Below are positions 41,764 to 49,636 of a stretch of DNA of 64,000 bases, piece after piece; position 1 is the first letter of the stretch; each line of letters starts with the position of its first letter. Source of the DNA: Inquilinus ginsengisoli_A (lineage in GTDB: Bacteria; Pseudomonadota; Alphaproteobacteria; DSM-16000; Inquilinaceae); contig NZ_JAVDPW010000006.1 in the NCBI RefSeq assembly GCF_031453975.1, forward strand, positions 248,001 to 312,000, given 5' to 3'. The notes below the pieces were generated by a model, which did no database searches, was not told the DNA's origin, and saw only the letters and a list, made by a program, of their open reading frames with translations. The position numbers and the translations under genes were made by a program.

Positions 41764-42430
41764 GGAGGCAATATCCGGCGCCGCGCACGGTCTGCAGCAG
41801 CGAGGTGTCGAAGTCCCGGTCGATCTTCTGCCGCAGCCGGCTGATATGGACGTCGATCACGTTGGTCTGCGGATCGAAGTGATAGTTCCAGACATTCTCC
41901 AGCAGCATGGTGCGGGTGACCACCTGGCCAGAGTGGCGCATCAGGTATTCCAGGATCTGGAACTCGCGCTGCTGCAGGTCGATCTTGCGGCCGGAGCGGG
42001 TGACCGCGCGCGACAGCAGGTCCATCTTCAGGTCGCCGATCTGCAGCTCGGTCTGCGCCGCCGCCGGGCCGGCGCCGCGGCGCAGCAGCGCCTCCAGCCG
42101 GGCCAGCAGCTCGGTGAAGGCGTAGGGCTTGGTCAGGTAGTCGTCGCCGCCGGCGCGCAGGCCGCGCACCCGGTCGTCGACCTGGCCCATGGCGCTGAGG
42201 AACAGGACCGGGGTCTGGTTGCCGTTGCGCCGGATGGTCTCGACGATCAGCAGCCCGTCCATGCCCGGCAGCATCCGGTCCACCACCATGGCGTCATAGG
42301 TCTCGCTGGTGGCCAGGAACAGGCCTTGCGGCCCGTCCGGGGCGTGGTCCACCACGAAGCCGCTCTCGCGCAGGCCCTTGGTCAGGTAGTGCGCCGCCTG
42401 GGTGTCGTCTTCGATCACGAGAATTCGCAT
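41750..42430 (-). CDS. OmpR/PhoB-family response regulator
   Basis: A 226-residue regulator: receiver domain about 1-115 with acidic pocket E7-D8-D9, phospho-acceptor D51 (VVDRMLPGMDG) and conserved K in LTKPY; winged-helix DNA-binding domain about 128-225 (LLENVWNYHFDPQTNVIDVHISRLRQK). The start at 42430 begins directly at the first strand (MRILVIEDD). It is paired with the overlapping histidine kinase and transcribed first. Confidence 0.93.
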   Translation of the reverse strand: MRILVIEDDTQAAHYLTKGLRESGFVVDHAPDGPQGLFLATSETYDAMVVDRMLPGMDGLLIVETIRRNGNQTPVLFLSAMGQVDDRVRGLRAGGDDYLTKPYAFTELLARLEALLRRGAGPAAAQTELQIGDLKMDLLSRAVTRSGRKIDLQQREFQILEYLMRHSGQVVTRTMLLENVWNYHFDPQTNVIDVHISRLRQKIDRDFDTSLLQTVRGAGYCLRASD

Positions 42431-42511
42431 GACTGGGACTTTACCCCGACCGTGACCCATCCGGAAATGACAAGCATGTCATGGCTTGCCCATGATCCGG
42501 TTAGCCTTTTT

Positions 42512-42925
42512 TCACTTCCCCGAGACCGAGTTGGGCCGGGTCAGGATATAGAGGACCAGGATCGCGAAGAAGGCGGCGACGCTGCCAATCGCCAAGCGCG
42601 AATGCACCGTCAGGACGATGATCGCCAGGCTGGTGCCGATGCCGATCACGGCCAGCAGCTTGGCCAGCGGCGGGATTGCGCCGTGCCGCTCCCAGGCCTG
42701 CAGCGGCGGCCCGAAGCGGCGATGGGTCAGCAGCCAGTTGTGCAGCCGGGGCGAGGACCGGGCGAAGGCCCACAGCGCCAGGATCATGAAGATCGTGGTC
42801 GGCCACAGCGGCACGAACAGGCCGATGATGCCGGCGACGACGCACAGGGCGCCGAAGACCTGCAGGACCAGGCGCAGCACCGCGGGGCCGAAAGCGCCGA
42901 CCGGCTGCCGGTCAGACCGCGACAT
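42512..42925 (-). CDS. YbaN family (DUF454) inner-membrane protein
   Basis: A 137-residue protein with about three to four membrane helices. The family signature is clear: GIIGLFVPLWPTTIFMILALWAFARSSPRLHNWLLTHRRFGP, then IPPLAKLLAV. Function is not established for the family. It overlaps the end of cydC by 14 bases, so it is the third gene of the cydDC transcript. Confidence 0.9.
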   Translation of the reverse strand: MSRSDRQPVGAFGPAVLRLVLQVFGALCVVAGIIGLFVPLWPTTIFMILALWAFARSSPRLHNWLLTHRRFGPPLQAWERHGAIPPLAKLLAVIGIGTSLAIIVLTVHSRLAIGSVAAFFAILVLYILTRPNSVSGK

Positions 42926-44657
42926 GGCGCTTCGCCCGCACCGGCAGGGCTGCGTCCAGGACGTCGGCCGGCACGCCCTGCACCGCGATGCGGCCTTCGG
43001 CCATCAGCACCGCGCTCTCGGCCAGGCGCAGCAGCGCCGGCCGGTGGGTGATCACCAGCGTGGTGCGGCCGGCCGTCAGCCGGTCCAGCGCATCGATGAT
43101 CTGGTCCTCGGTCTCGCCGTCCAGCCCTTCGGTCGGCTCGTCCAGCACCAGGATCGGCGCGTCCTTCAGGATGCAGCGGGCCAGGGCGATGCGTCGGGCC
43201 TGGCCGCCGGAGGCCTGGATGCCGGCCTCGCCGACCCAGGTGTCCAGGCCGCGCGGCAGGGTGGCGACCCAGCCGGCCAGCCCGGCCGCCTCGACCGCCG
43301 CGGCCAGGGTGGCGTCGTCGGCCTCGGGCGCGCCGATCAGCAGGTTGTCGCGGATGGTGCCGGCGAAGATCTGGCTGCGCTGCGAGAGATAGGCGACGCG
43401 GCGCCAGATCTCGGCCTGGGGCAAGGCGCGCAGGTCGGTGCCGCCGAGCGTGATGCTGCCGGCATCGGGGTCGCGGAAGCGCAGGATCAGGGCGGCCAGG
43501 GTGCTCTTGCCGCTGCCGCTGGGACCCAGCACGGCGACCCGCTGGCCCTCCGCCAGCACCAGGTCGATGCCGGTCAGCGCCGGCCGGTCGCCGGGACGAT
43601 AGCGGTAGGCGACATCCGACAGGACCAGGGTGTTGCCCACGGGGGCGGCCGCAGGCGTCGCCGGGTCGCGCACCAGCGGCTCCAGCGCCGCGAAGTCGAG
43701 CAGCCGGCGCGCGGCGGCGCGGGTGCGGCCGAGATTCTGGAAGGCCAGCGGCAGCGGCACCAGCGCGTCGAACAGCGCCAGCGCGCCCAGCATCATCAGC
43801 GCCACCGCTGGCCCCGGCAGCACTCCGGCGGCGACGCCGGCCACGCCCAGCGCCAGGATCGCCAGTGCCGCCAGCTGCCCGGCCAGGCCGGACAGCGCGG
43901 TCGAGATGCCGGACAGCCGGGCCATGCGCCGCTGCGCCGCCATCAGCGTCTCGTTGTCGCCCAGCACCGCCTCGGCATGGCGGCCGTCGGCCTGGTAGAC
44001 CTTCAGCTCGGCCAGGCCCTGCACGCCCTCGACGATGCGGGTGCGCAGCCGGGCGGTGGCCGCGGCGATGGCCTGGCCGGGGGCGGCGCCGATCCGGCGC
44101 ATCGCCAGCGGCAGGGCGATGCCGACCAGCAGCGCCAGCACCACCACGATCGCGGCGGCGGCCGGGGCCAGCCACAGCAGCACGCCGCCGACCAGCAGCA
44201 CGGCGATGCCGGCGACGATGCTGGGCACGATGACACGCAGATAGATGGCGTCGAGCGAGTCGACATCGGCGGTCATGCGATTCAAGAGGTCGCCGCCGCG
44301 CTGCTCCTCCAGCCGCGCCGGGGCCAGCGGGATGGCGGCGCGGAACAGCCAGACGCGCAAGCCCGCCAGGAAGCGGAAGGTGGCGTCATGCGTCACCAGC
44401 CGCTCGGCGTAGCGCGACCCGGTGCGCAGCACGGCGAAGCCGCGGATGCCGGCCGACGGGCTGGTGAAGTTGAAGGCGAGGGCGGTCGCGGTGGTGGCGC
44501 CGGCCACGGCCGAGGCGGCGATGAACCAGCCGGACAGCACCAGCAGGCCGATGCCGGCCAGGGCGGTGACGATGGCCAGGACCAGGCCCAGCACCATCTG
44601 CCGCCGCTGCGGCCGGGCCATGCGCAGGATGGCGCGGAGGGGGCGCTTCTCCATCAT
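42912..44657 (-). CDS. cydC: Thiol reductant ABC exporter subunit CydC
   Basis: A 581-residue half-transporter: six membrane helices in about 1-310, then an ATPase domain with Walker A GPSGSGKST, signature ASGGQARR, Walker B ILVLDEPTEGL and switch ITHRP. With CydD it exports glutathione and cysteine to the periplasm, needed for assembly of bd oxidase and c-type cytochromes. Its ATG overlaps the cydD stop by four bases. No cydAB genes are in the window. Confidence 0.92.
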   Translation of the reverse strand: MMEKRPLRAILRMARPQRRQMVLGLVLAIVTALAGIGLLVLSGWFIAASAVAGATTATALAFNFTSPSAGIRGFAVLRTGSRYAERLVTHDATFRFLAGLRVWLFRAAIPLAPARLEEQRGGDLLNRMTADVDSLDAIYLRVIVPSIVAGIAVLLVGGVLLWLAPAAAAIVVVLALLVGIALPLAMRRIGAAPGQAIAAATARLRTRIVEGVQGLAELKVYQADGRHAEAVLGDNETLMAAQRRMARLSGISTALSGLAGQLAALAILALGVAGVAAGVLPGPAVALMMLGALALFDALVPLPLAFQNLGRTRAAARRLLDFAALEPLVRDPATPAAAPVGNTLVLSDVAYRYRPGDRPALTGIDLVLAEGQRVAVLGPSGSGKSTLAALILRFRDPDAGSITLGGTDLRALPQAEIWRRVAYLSQRSQIFAGTIRDNLLIGAPEADDATLAAAVEAAGLAGWVATLPRGLDTWVGEAGIQASGGQARRIALARCILKDAPILVLDEPTEGLDGETEDQIIDALDRLTAGRTTLVITHRPALLRLAESAVLMAEGRIAVQGVPADVLDAALPVRAKRHVAV

Positions 44658-46366
44658 GCCGCCTCCGCCTGGACGCGGCCCTGGTCGAGCAGGATGCGGC
44701 GGTCGGCGATCGCCATCGCCGCCGGGCTGTGCGTCGCCACGATGGCGGTGCGGCCGCGGGCGAGGCGGCGGATCGACTCCAGGATCTCCGCCTCGGTGTC
44801 GCGGTCGAGCGACGCGGTGGGTTCGTCCAGCAGCACCAGCGGCGCGTCCTTCAGGAAGGCGCGGGCCAAGGCGATGCGCTGGGCCTGGCCGCCGGACAGG
44901 CCGACGCCCCGCTCGCCGACCGGGGTGTCCAGGCCGTGGGGCAGGGCGGCCGCGAACTCCGTCACCCGCGCCTCGGCCGCGGCGCGGTCGACCGCCGCAT
45001 CGTCGGCATCGGGCCGGCCGAGGCGGATGTTGTCGCGCAGCGTGCCGTGGAACAGCACCGGCGCCTGGCCGATCCAGGCGATGTGGCGGCGCAGATCCTC
45101 CGGGTCGATGTCGGCGAGGTCGATGCCGTTGACCAGGACCCGGCCGCTGTCCGGGATGCGGAAGCCGAGCAGCAGCGACAGCAGGGTCGACTTGCCGGCG
45201 CCGCTCATGCCCACCAGGGCGACATGGTCGCCGGGCGCGATGCGCAGGCTGACGCCCTCGACCGCGCTGCGGGTGCCGCCGTCGAAGGCGACCGAGACGT
45301 CGTCGAACACGATCTCCAGCTCGCCCGACGGCATCGGCGCGCGGCCGGTGGGGGCCTCGTCCGCCCCGTCGAGGATCTCGGCCAGGCCTTCGGCGGCGCC
45401 GATCGCCGCCACCCGGTCGTGGTAATAGGCGGCCAGCAGCCGCAGCGGCTGGAAGAAGTCCGGCGCCATCAGCAGCACGAACAGGCCGCTGAACAGCGTC
45501 AGCTCCGGCGCGGTGCCCCAGCCGATCCGCCCGATCAGGCCGAAGCCGACATAGGTGGCGACGATGGCGACCGCGACCGAGGCGAAGAACTCCAGGCTGG
45601 CCGAGGACAGGAAGGCGATGCGCAGCACCCGCATGGTGCGATCGCGGAAGGCGTCGGCCGCCTGGGCGATGTTGTCGACCTCGGCCTCGGCCCGGCCGAA
45701 CAGCCGCAGCGTGGTCAGCCCCTGCAGCCGGTCGAGGAAATAGCTGCTCATCCGCGCCAGGGTGCGGAACTGCTTGCGGCTTTCATCCGCCGCCTTCATG
45801 CCGATCAGCGCCATGAACAGCGGCACGAAGGGGCCGGCGATTGTCAGGATGACACCGGAGACCCAGTCGACCGGATAGACGGCGACCAGGATCAGGATCG
45901 GCAGGATCATCGCCACCCGGCTCTGCGGCAGGAAGCGGGCGTAATAGCCGTCCAGCGCCTCGACCCGCTCGATCAGGGTGACCGCGATGTCGCCGGTCTG
46001 CCGCTCCGCCCGCCACGCCGGGCCGAGGGCGTGCAGCCGGTCGAGGATCTGCCGCCGCAGCCGGGTCTTGACCCCGGTCGCCGCCACCGCGCCCAGCGCC
46101 TCGGACGCCCAGGCGGCGCCGGCGCGCAGCAGCGCCACCGCCAGCAGGGCCGCGAACAGCGGCCACAGGCCGGACAGGGCCGCGCCGTCCATCACCGCGC
46201 GCTGCAGGATCCAGGCGATCAGCCCGGCCTGGGCGACGCCGCACAGCCCCTGGGCGATGCCGGCCGCCGCGGTCAGCACGATCGGCCCACGCGCCAGTCC
46301 GGCCTGGCGCTTCAGCCAGCGGCCGGCGGCGCGGTCGTCGATCGGTCGGGACGGGGTCGGGGCCAA
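44654..46366 (-). CDS. cydD: Thiol reductant ABC exporter subunit CydD
   Basis: A 570-residue half-transporter with about six helices in residues 28-310 and an ATPase domain: Walker A GMSGAGKST, signature LSGGQAQR, Walker B LVLLDEPTASL, switch ATHSP. The LARMSSYFLDRLQGLTTLRLFGRAE segment is typical of CydD. It is first in the cydD-cydC-ybaN operon and forms a heterodimer with CydC. Confidence 0.92.
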   Translation of the reverse strand: MAPTPSRPIDDRAAGRWLKRQAGLARGPIVLTAAAGIAQGLCGVAQAGLIAWILQRAVMDGAALSGLWPLFAALLAVALLRAGAAWASEALGAVAATGVKTRLRRQILDRLHALGPAWRAERQTGDIAVTLIERVEALDGYYARFLPQSRVAMILPILILVAVYPVDWVSGVILTIAGPFVPLFMALIGMKAADESRKQFRTLARMSSYFLDRLQGLTTLRLFGRAEAEVDNIAQAADAFRDRTMRVLRIAFLSSASLEFFASVAVAIVATYVGFGLIGRIGWGTAPELTLFSGLFVLLMAPDFFQPLRLLAAYYHDRVAAIGAAEGLAEILDGADEAPTGRAPMPSGELEIVFDDVSVAFDGGTRSAVEGVSLRIAPGDHVALVGMSGAGKSTLLSLLLGFRIPDSGRVLVNGIDLADIDPEDLRRHIAWIGQAPVLFHGTLRDNIRLGRPDADDAAVDRAAAEARVTEFAAALPHGLDTPVGERGVGLSGGQAQRIALARAFLKDAPLVLLDEPTASLDRDTEAEILESIRRLARGRTAIVATHSPAAMAIADRRILLDQGRVQAEAA

Positions 46367-46675
46367 GGGGGCGACGCTCCAGGTAATGCCAGTGCGAGGT
46401 AGAGCGCCCGACCGGCCGGGTCAACGGCACGAAGTGAAGCAGCTGTTTCGTGCCGGCGAAGAAAGCGCATTTCGGACCATAGCGACATCCCCGACTTCGC
46501 GGGGGTCGTTTCAGCTCATCCCTTTGGCCAGGACCCGGCCCGACAGCCTCCTTCTCCTTGTCATGCCACGGCTTGACCGTGGCATCCAGGGACGGTCAGA
46601 GCGGCTCTTGATGGCCCCTGGATTGCCCGGTCGAGCCGGGCAATGACAGGAAACAAAAAGATGCTCCGAACCTGC
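46367..46675. other. Intergenic region between cydD and pepN
   Basis: 309 bases between the cydD start and the pepN stop. It should hold the cydDC-ybaN promoter near its left side. The only feature recognised is the palindromic repeat at 46559-46648. Confidence 0.45.
46559..46648 (-). repeat. 90-bp palindromic intergenic repeat, copy 7
   Basis: Exactly 90 bases, TGCCACGG half first, with small substitutions in the spacer (GGGACGGTCAGAGCGG). It lies 28 bases downstream of the pepN stop codon. Confidence 0.87.
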
Positions 46676-49339
46676 TCAGGCCCGGCTCTTGGCGGCGATC
46701 TCATAGACGTCGCGCGACAGGTCGGGGGCGGCCAGGATGCGGTCCAGCTGGGCCTGCATCGCCGCCTGGCGGCCGGGATCGTGGCGCTGCCAGCGGCCCA
46801 GCGGCACCAGGATGCGTGCCGCCAGCTGCGGGTTGGCGGCGTTCAGCGCCAGCACCTGGTCGGCCAGGAAGGCATAGCCGGCGCCGTCCGCGGCGTGGAA
46901 GTGCAGCGGGTTGCCCATCGCGAGGCTGGAGATCAGGGCCCGCGCCCGGTTGGGGTTGCGCAGGGTGAAGGCCGGGTGCCGGGTCAGCGCCCGGATCGCG
47001 TCGAGCGTGCCGGGCAGCGACGAGGTGGCCTGCAGCGCGAACCACTTGTCGATCACCAGCGGTTCGTCCTGCCAGCGGTCGTAGAAATCCTGCAGCACCT
47101 GGGCCCGTTCCGGGATGTCGCGGTCGCGCAGCACGGTCAGCGCCGCCAGCACGTCGGTCATGGTCTGGGCGCCGCGCGCCTGGGCCAGAACCAGCGCCGT
47201 CGCCTCGGCATCGTCCCGCAGCAGGCCGAGATACGACAGGGCGGCGTTCTTCAGGGCCCGCTTGCCGACGGCGGCGGCCGAGACGTCGAACGGCCCGTGA
47301 TCGTCATTGGCCCGGTAGACCGCCAGCAGCCGGTCGCGCAGCGCGGTGGCGACGGCCAGCCGCGCCGCCTCGCGCACCGCATGGATGCCCTCGACATCGA
47401 TCACTCGCATCTGGTCGGCCAGGAAGGATTCGCCGGGCAGGGCGGTCGCCTCGGCGATGAAGGCGGCGTCCAGCGCGGGGTCGTCCAGCAGCCGGCCGAT
47501 GGCGGCGACGAACTCGGCATCCAGGCGCCAATCCTGCCCGGCCTTCCGCGCCGCCACGCCCTCCAGCAGCAGCTGGGTCGCCAACTGCTGCCCGGCCTCC
47601 CAGCGGTTGAACGGGTCGCTGTCATGGGCGAACAGGAAGGCCAGCCGGTCGCGCGGCTGCGGCGCCAGCTTGATCGGGGCCGAGAAGCCGCGGAACAGCG
47701 ACGGCACCGGCCGCGCGGCCAGCCCGTCGAAGTCGAAGCGCTGCTCCGCCGCGGTCAGAGACAGCACACGGGTGCCGGCGGCGGGCGCGGCCTCGCCGGC
47801 CAGCCGCACCGGCAGGTCGCGGCCTTGCGCGTCGAGCAGGCCGAGCGCGAAGGGGATGTGCAGCGGCTGCTTGTCCGGCTGACCCGGCGTCGGGCCGGTC
47901 GACTGGCGCAGCGTCAGGCTGTAGCGTCCGGCGGCGTCGTCCCAGCTGTCCTCGACCACGATCTCCGGCGTGCCGGCCTGGGAGTACCAGCGCCGGAACA
48001 GCTTGAGGTCGGTGCCGCTGGCATCCTCCATCGCCGCCACGAAGTTCTCGCAGGTCGCGGCCTGGCCGTCATGGCGCGCGACATAGAGATCCATGCCCTT
48101 CCGGTACCGCTCCGGCCCGATCAGGGTGTGGATCATGCGGATGACCTCGGCGCCCTTCTCGTAGACCGTGGGGGTGTAGAAGTTGTTGATCTCGATGTAG
48201 CTCTCGGGCCGGATCGGATGGGCGATCGGGCCGCCATCCTCCGGGAACTGGATGGCGCGCAGGCGGCGGACATCGGTGATGCGCTGCACCGGCCGGCTGT
48301 TCATGTCGCCGGAGAATTCCTGGTCGCGGAAGACGGTCAGCCCTTCCTTCAGCGACAGCTGGAACCAGTCGCGGCAGGTGATGCGGTTGCCGGTCCAGTT
48401 GTGGAAGTACTCATGCGCCACCACCGATTCCACGCGCTGGAAATCGCCGTCGGTGGCGGTCTCGCGGCTGGCCAGGACCAGGGCGGTGTTGAAGATGTTG
48501 AGGCCCTTGTTCTCCATCGCCCCCATGTTGAAGTCGGAGACGGCGACGATCATGAACAGGTCGAGATCGTATTCGAAGCCATAAACCTGCTCGTCCCAGG
48601 CCATCGATGCCTTCAGCGCCCGCATGGCGTGGTCGACCTTGGTGTGGTCGCCGCGGCGGGTGAAGATCTTCAACGCGATGTCGCGGCCGGAGCGGGTGGT
48701 GAAGCTGTCCTCGACCGCCACCAGATCGCCGGCCACCAGGGCGAACAGGTAGGACGGCTTGGGGAACGGGTCCTCCCACTTCGCCCGGTGCCGGCCGCCC
48801 CCGAGGTCGGTGGTTTCCACCGGGTTGCCGTTCGACAGCAGCACCGGGTACTTCGCCTTGTCCGCCACGATGGTGGTGGTGTAGCGGGCCAGGATGTCCG
48901 GCCGGTCGAGATAATAGGTGATGTGGCGGAAGCCCTCGGCCTCGCACTGGGTGCAGAAATTGCCGCCCGAGGTGTACAGCCCCTGCATCGTGGTGTTCTG
49001 CTGCGGCGCGATCTCGGTGGTGATGTCGAGGGTGAAGACGCCGGGCAGGTCGGTCACGGTCAGGTGTTCGGCATCGACCGTGTAGCGGTTGGCGCCCAGG
49101 GCCTCGCCGTCCAGCGCGATCCCGGTCAGCTTCAGATCCTGCCCGTCCAGCACCAGCGGCGCCGCGGGGTCCGACGTCGCCGGGTTGCGCCGCATGGTCA
49201 GGCGCGACGTCACCGTGGCCCCGTCCTCGCGCAGGTCGAAGGCCAGGTCGACCGCATCGATCAGGAAGTCCGGCAGCCGGTAGTCGGCGAGGCGGATGGT
49301 GCGCGGGGGCGTGCTGGAATCGGGCATGGTCTCGATCAT
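46676..49339 (-). CDS. pepN: Aminopeptidase N (M1 family)
   Basis: An 887-residue zinc aminopeptidase close in length to E. coli PepN (870). The substrate-anchoring motif MGAMENKGLNIF is at about 272-283. Zinc is bound by H309 and H313 of the HEYFH motif and by E332 in SLKEGLTVF; E310 is the general base. The C-terminal helical domain (to SLPGTLDAIRALTRHPAF and beyond) is complete. No signal peptide, so cytoplasmic. It trims neutral and basic N-terminal residues from peptides. ATG 49327 (MPDSST) is an alternative start. Confidence 0.95.
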   Translation of the reverse strand: MIETMPDSSTPPRTIRLADYRLPDFLIDAVDLAFDLREDGATVTSRLTMRRNPATSDPAAPLVLDGQDLKLTGIALDGEALGANRYTVDAEHLTVTDLPGVFTLDITTEIAPQQNTTMQGLYTSGGNFCTQCEAEGFRHITYYLDRPDILARYTTTIVADKAKYPVLLSNGNPVETTDLGGGRHRAKWEDPFPKPSYLFALVAGDLVAVEDSFTTRSGRDIALKIFTRRGDHTKVDHAMRALKASMAWDEQVYGFEYDLDLFMIVAVSDFNMGAMENKGLNIFNTALVLASRETATDGDFQRVESVVAHEYFHNWTGNRITCRDWFQLSLKEGLTVFRDQEFSGDMNSRPVQRITDVRRLRAIQFPEDGGPIAHPIRPESYIEINNFYTPTVYEKGAEVIRMIHTLIGPERYRKGMDLYVARHDGQAATCENFVAAMEDASGTDLKLFRRWYSQAGTPEIVVEDSWDDAAGRYSLTLRQSTGPTPGQPDKQPLHIPFALGLLDAQGRDLPVRLAGEAAPAAGTRVLSLTAAEQRFDFDGLAARPVPSLFRGFSAPIKLAPQPRDRLAFLFAHDSDPFNRWEAGQQLATQLLLEGVAARKAGQDWRLDAEFVAAIGRLLDDPALDAAFIAEATALPGESFLADQMRVIDVEGIHAVREAARLAVATALRDRLLAVYRANDDHGPFDVSAAAVGKRALKNAALSYLGLLRDDAEATALVLAQARGAQTMTDVLAALTVLRDRDIPERAQVLQDFYDRWQDEPLVIDKWFALQATSSLPGTLDAIRALTRHPAFTLRNPNRARALISSLAMGNPLHFHAADGAGYAFLADQVLALNAANPQLAARILVPLGRWQRHDPGRQAAMQAQLDRILAAPDLSRDVYEIAAKSRA

Positions 49340-49450
49340 CGCTGGGGCGGTTGATCCGTTCTAGAGCAGTCCGGCCGATGGCGGAAGGATGGGGTGATCC
49401 TCTCTCGACACCAGGTCGCGGGGGCGACCGTTCAACGAGAATAAACCGGT

Positions 49451-49495
49451 ATGCCGGGGCTGGAATTCATGCCGGGGCAGGATTATTGTCGGGGC
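49451..49495. promoter_or_regulatory. Three short direct repeats upstream of the first RTX gene
   Basis: ATGCCGGGGC at 49451 and 49469, and TTGTCGGGGC at 49486, are spaced 18 and 17 bases apart. They lie in the 297-base divergent gap between pepN and the RTX gene, before an AT-rich segment that probably holds the promoter. Regular spacing suggests a regulator array, but three short copies could be chance. Confidence 0.3.
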
Positions 49496-49636
49496 GAACT
49501 GGTCCCCAGATTTGCAGAGGCGCCCCATCCGATCCGGGCGGGCGCTCCCGGCCGGCGTGCCGATGGTACCTTGGGATCTGATAGATAAAGAAATGTCTTT
49601 TTTAATCTAAAATAATTGAAATAGGGGGAGATGAAG

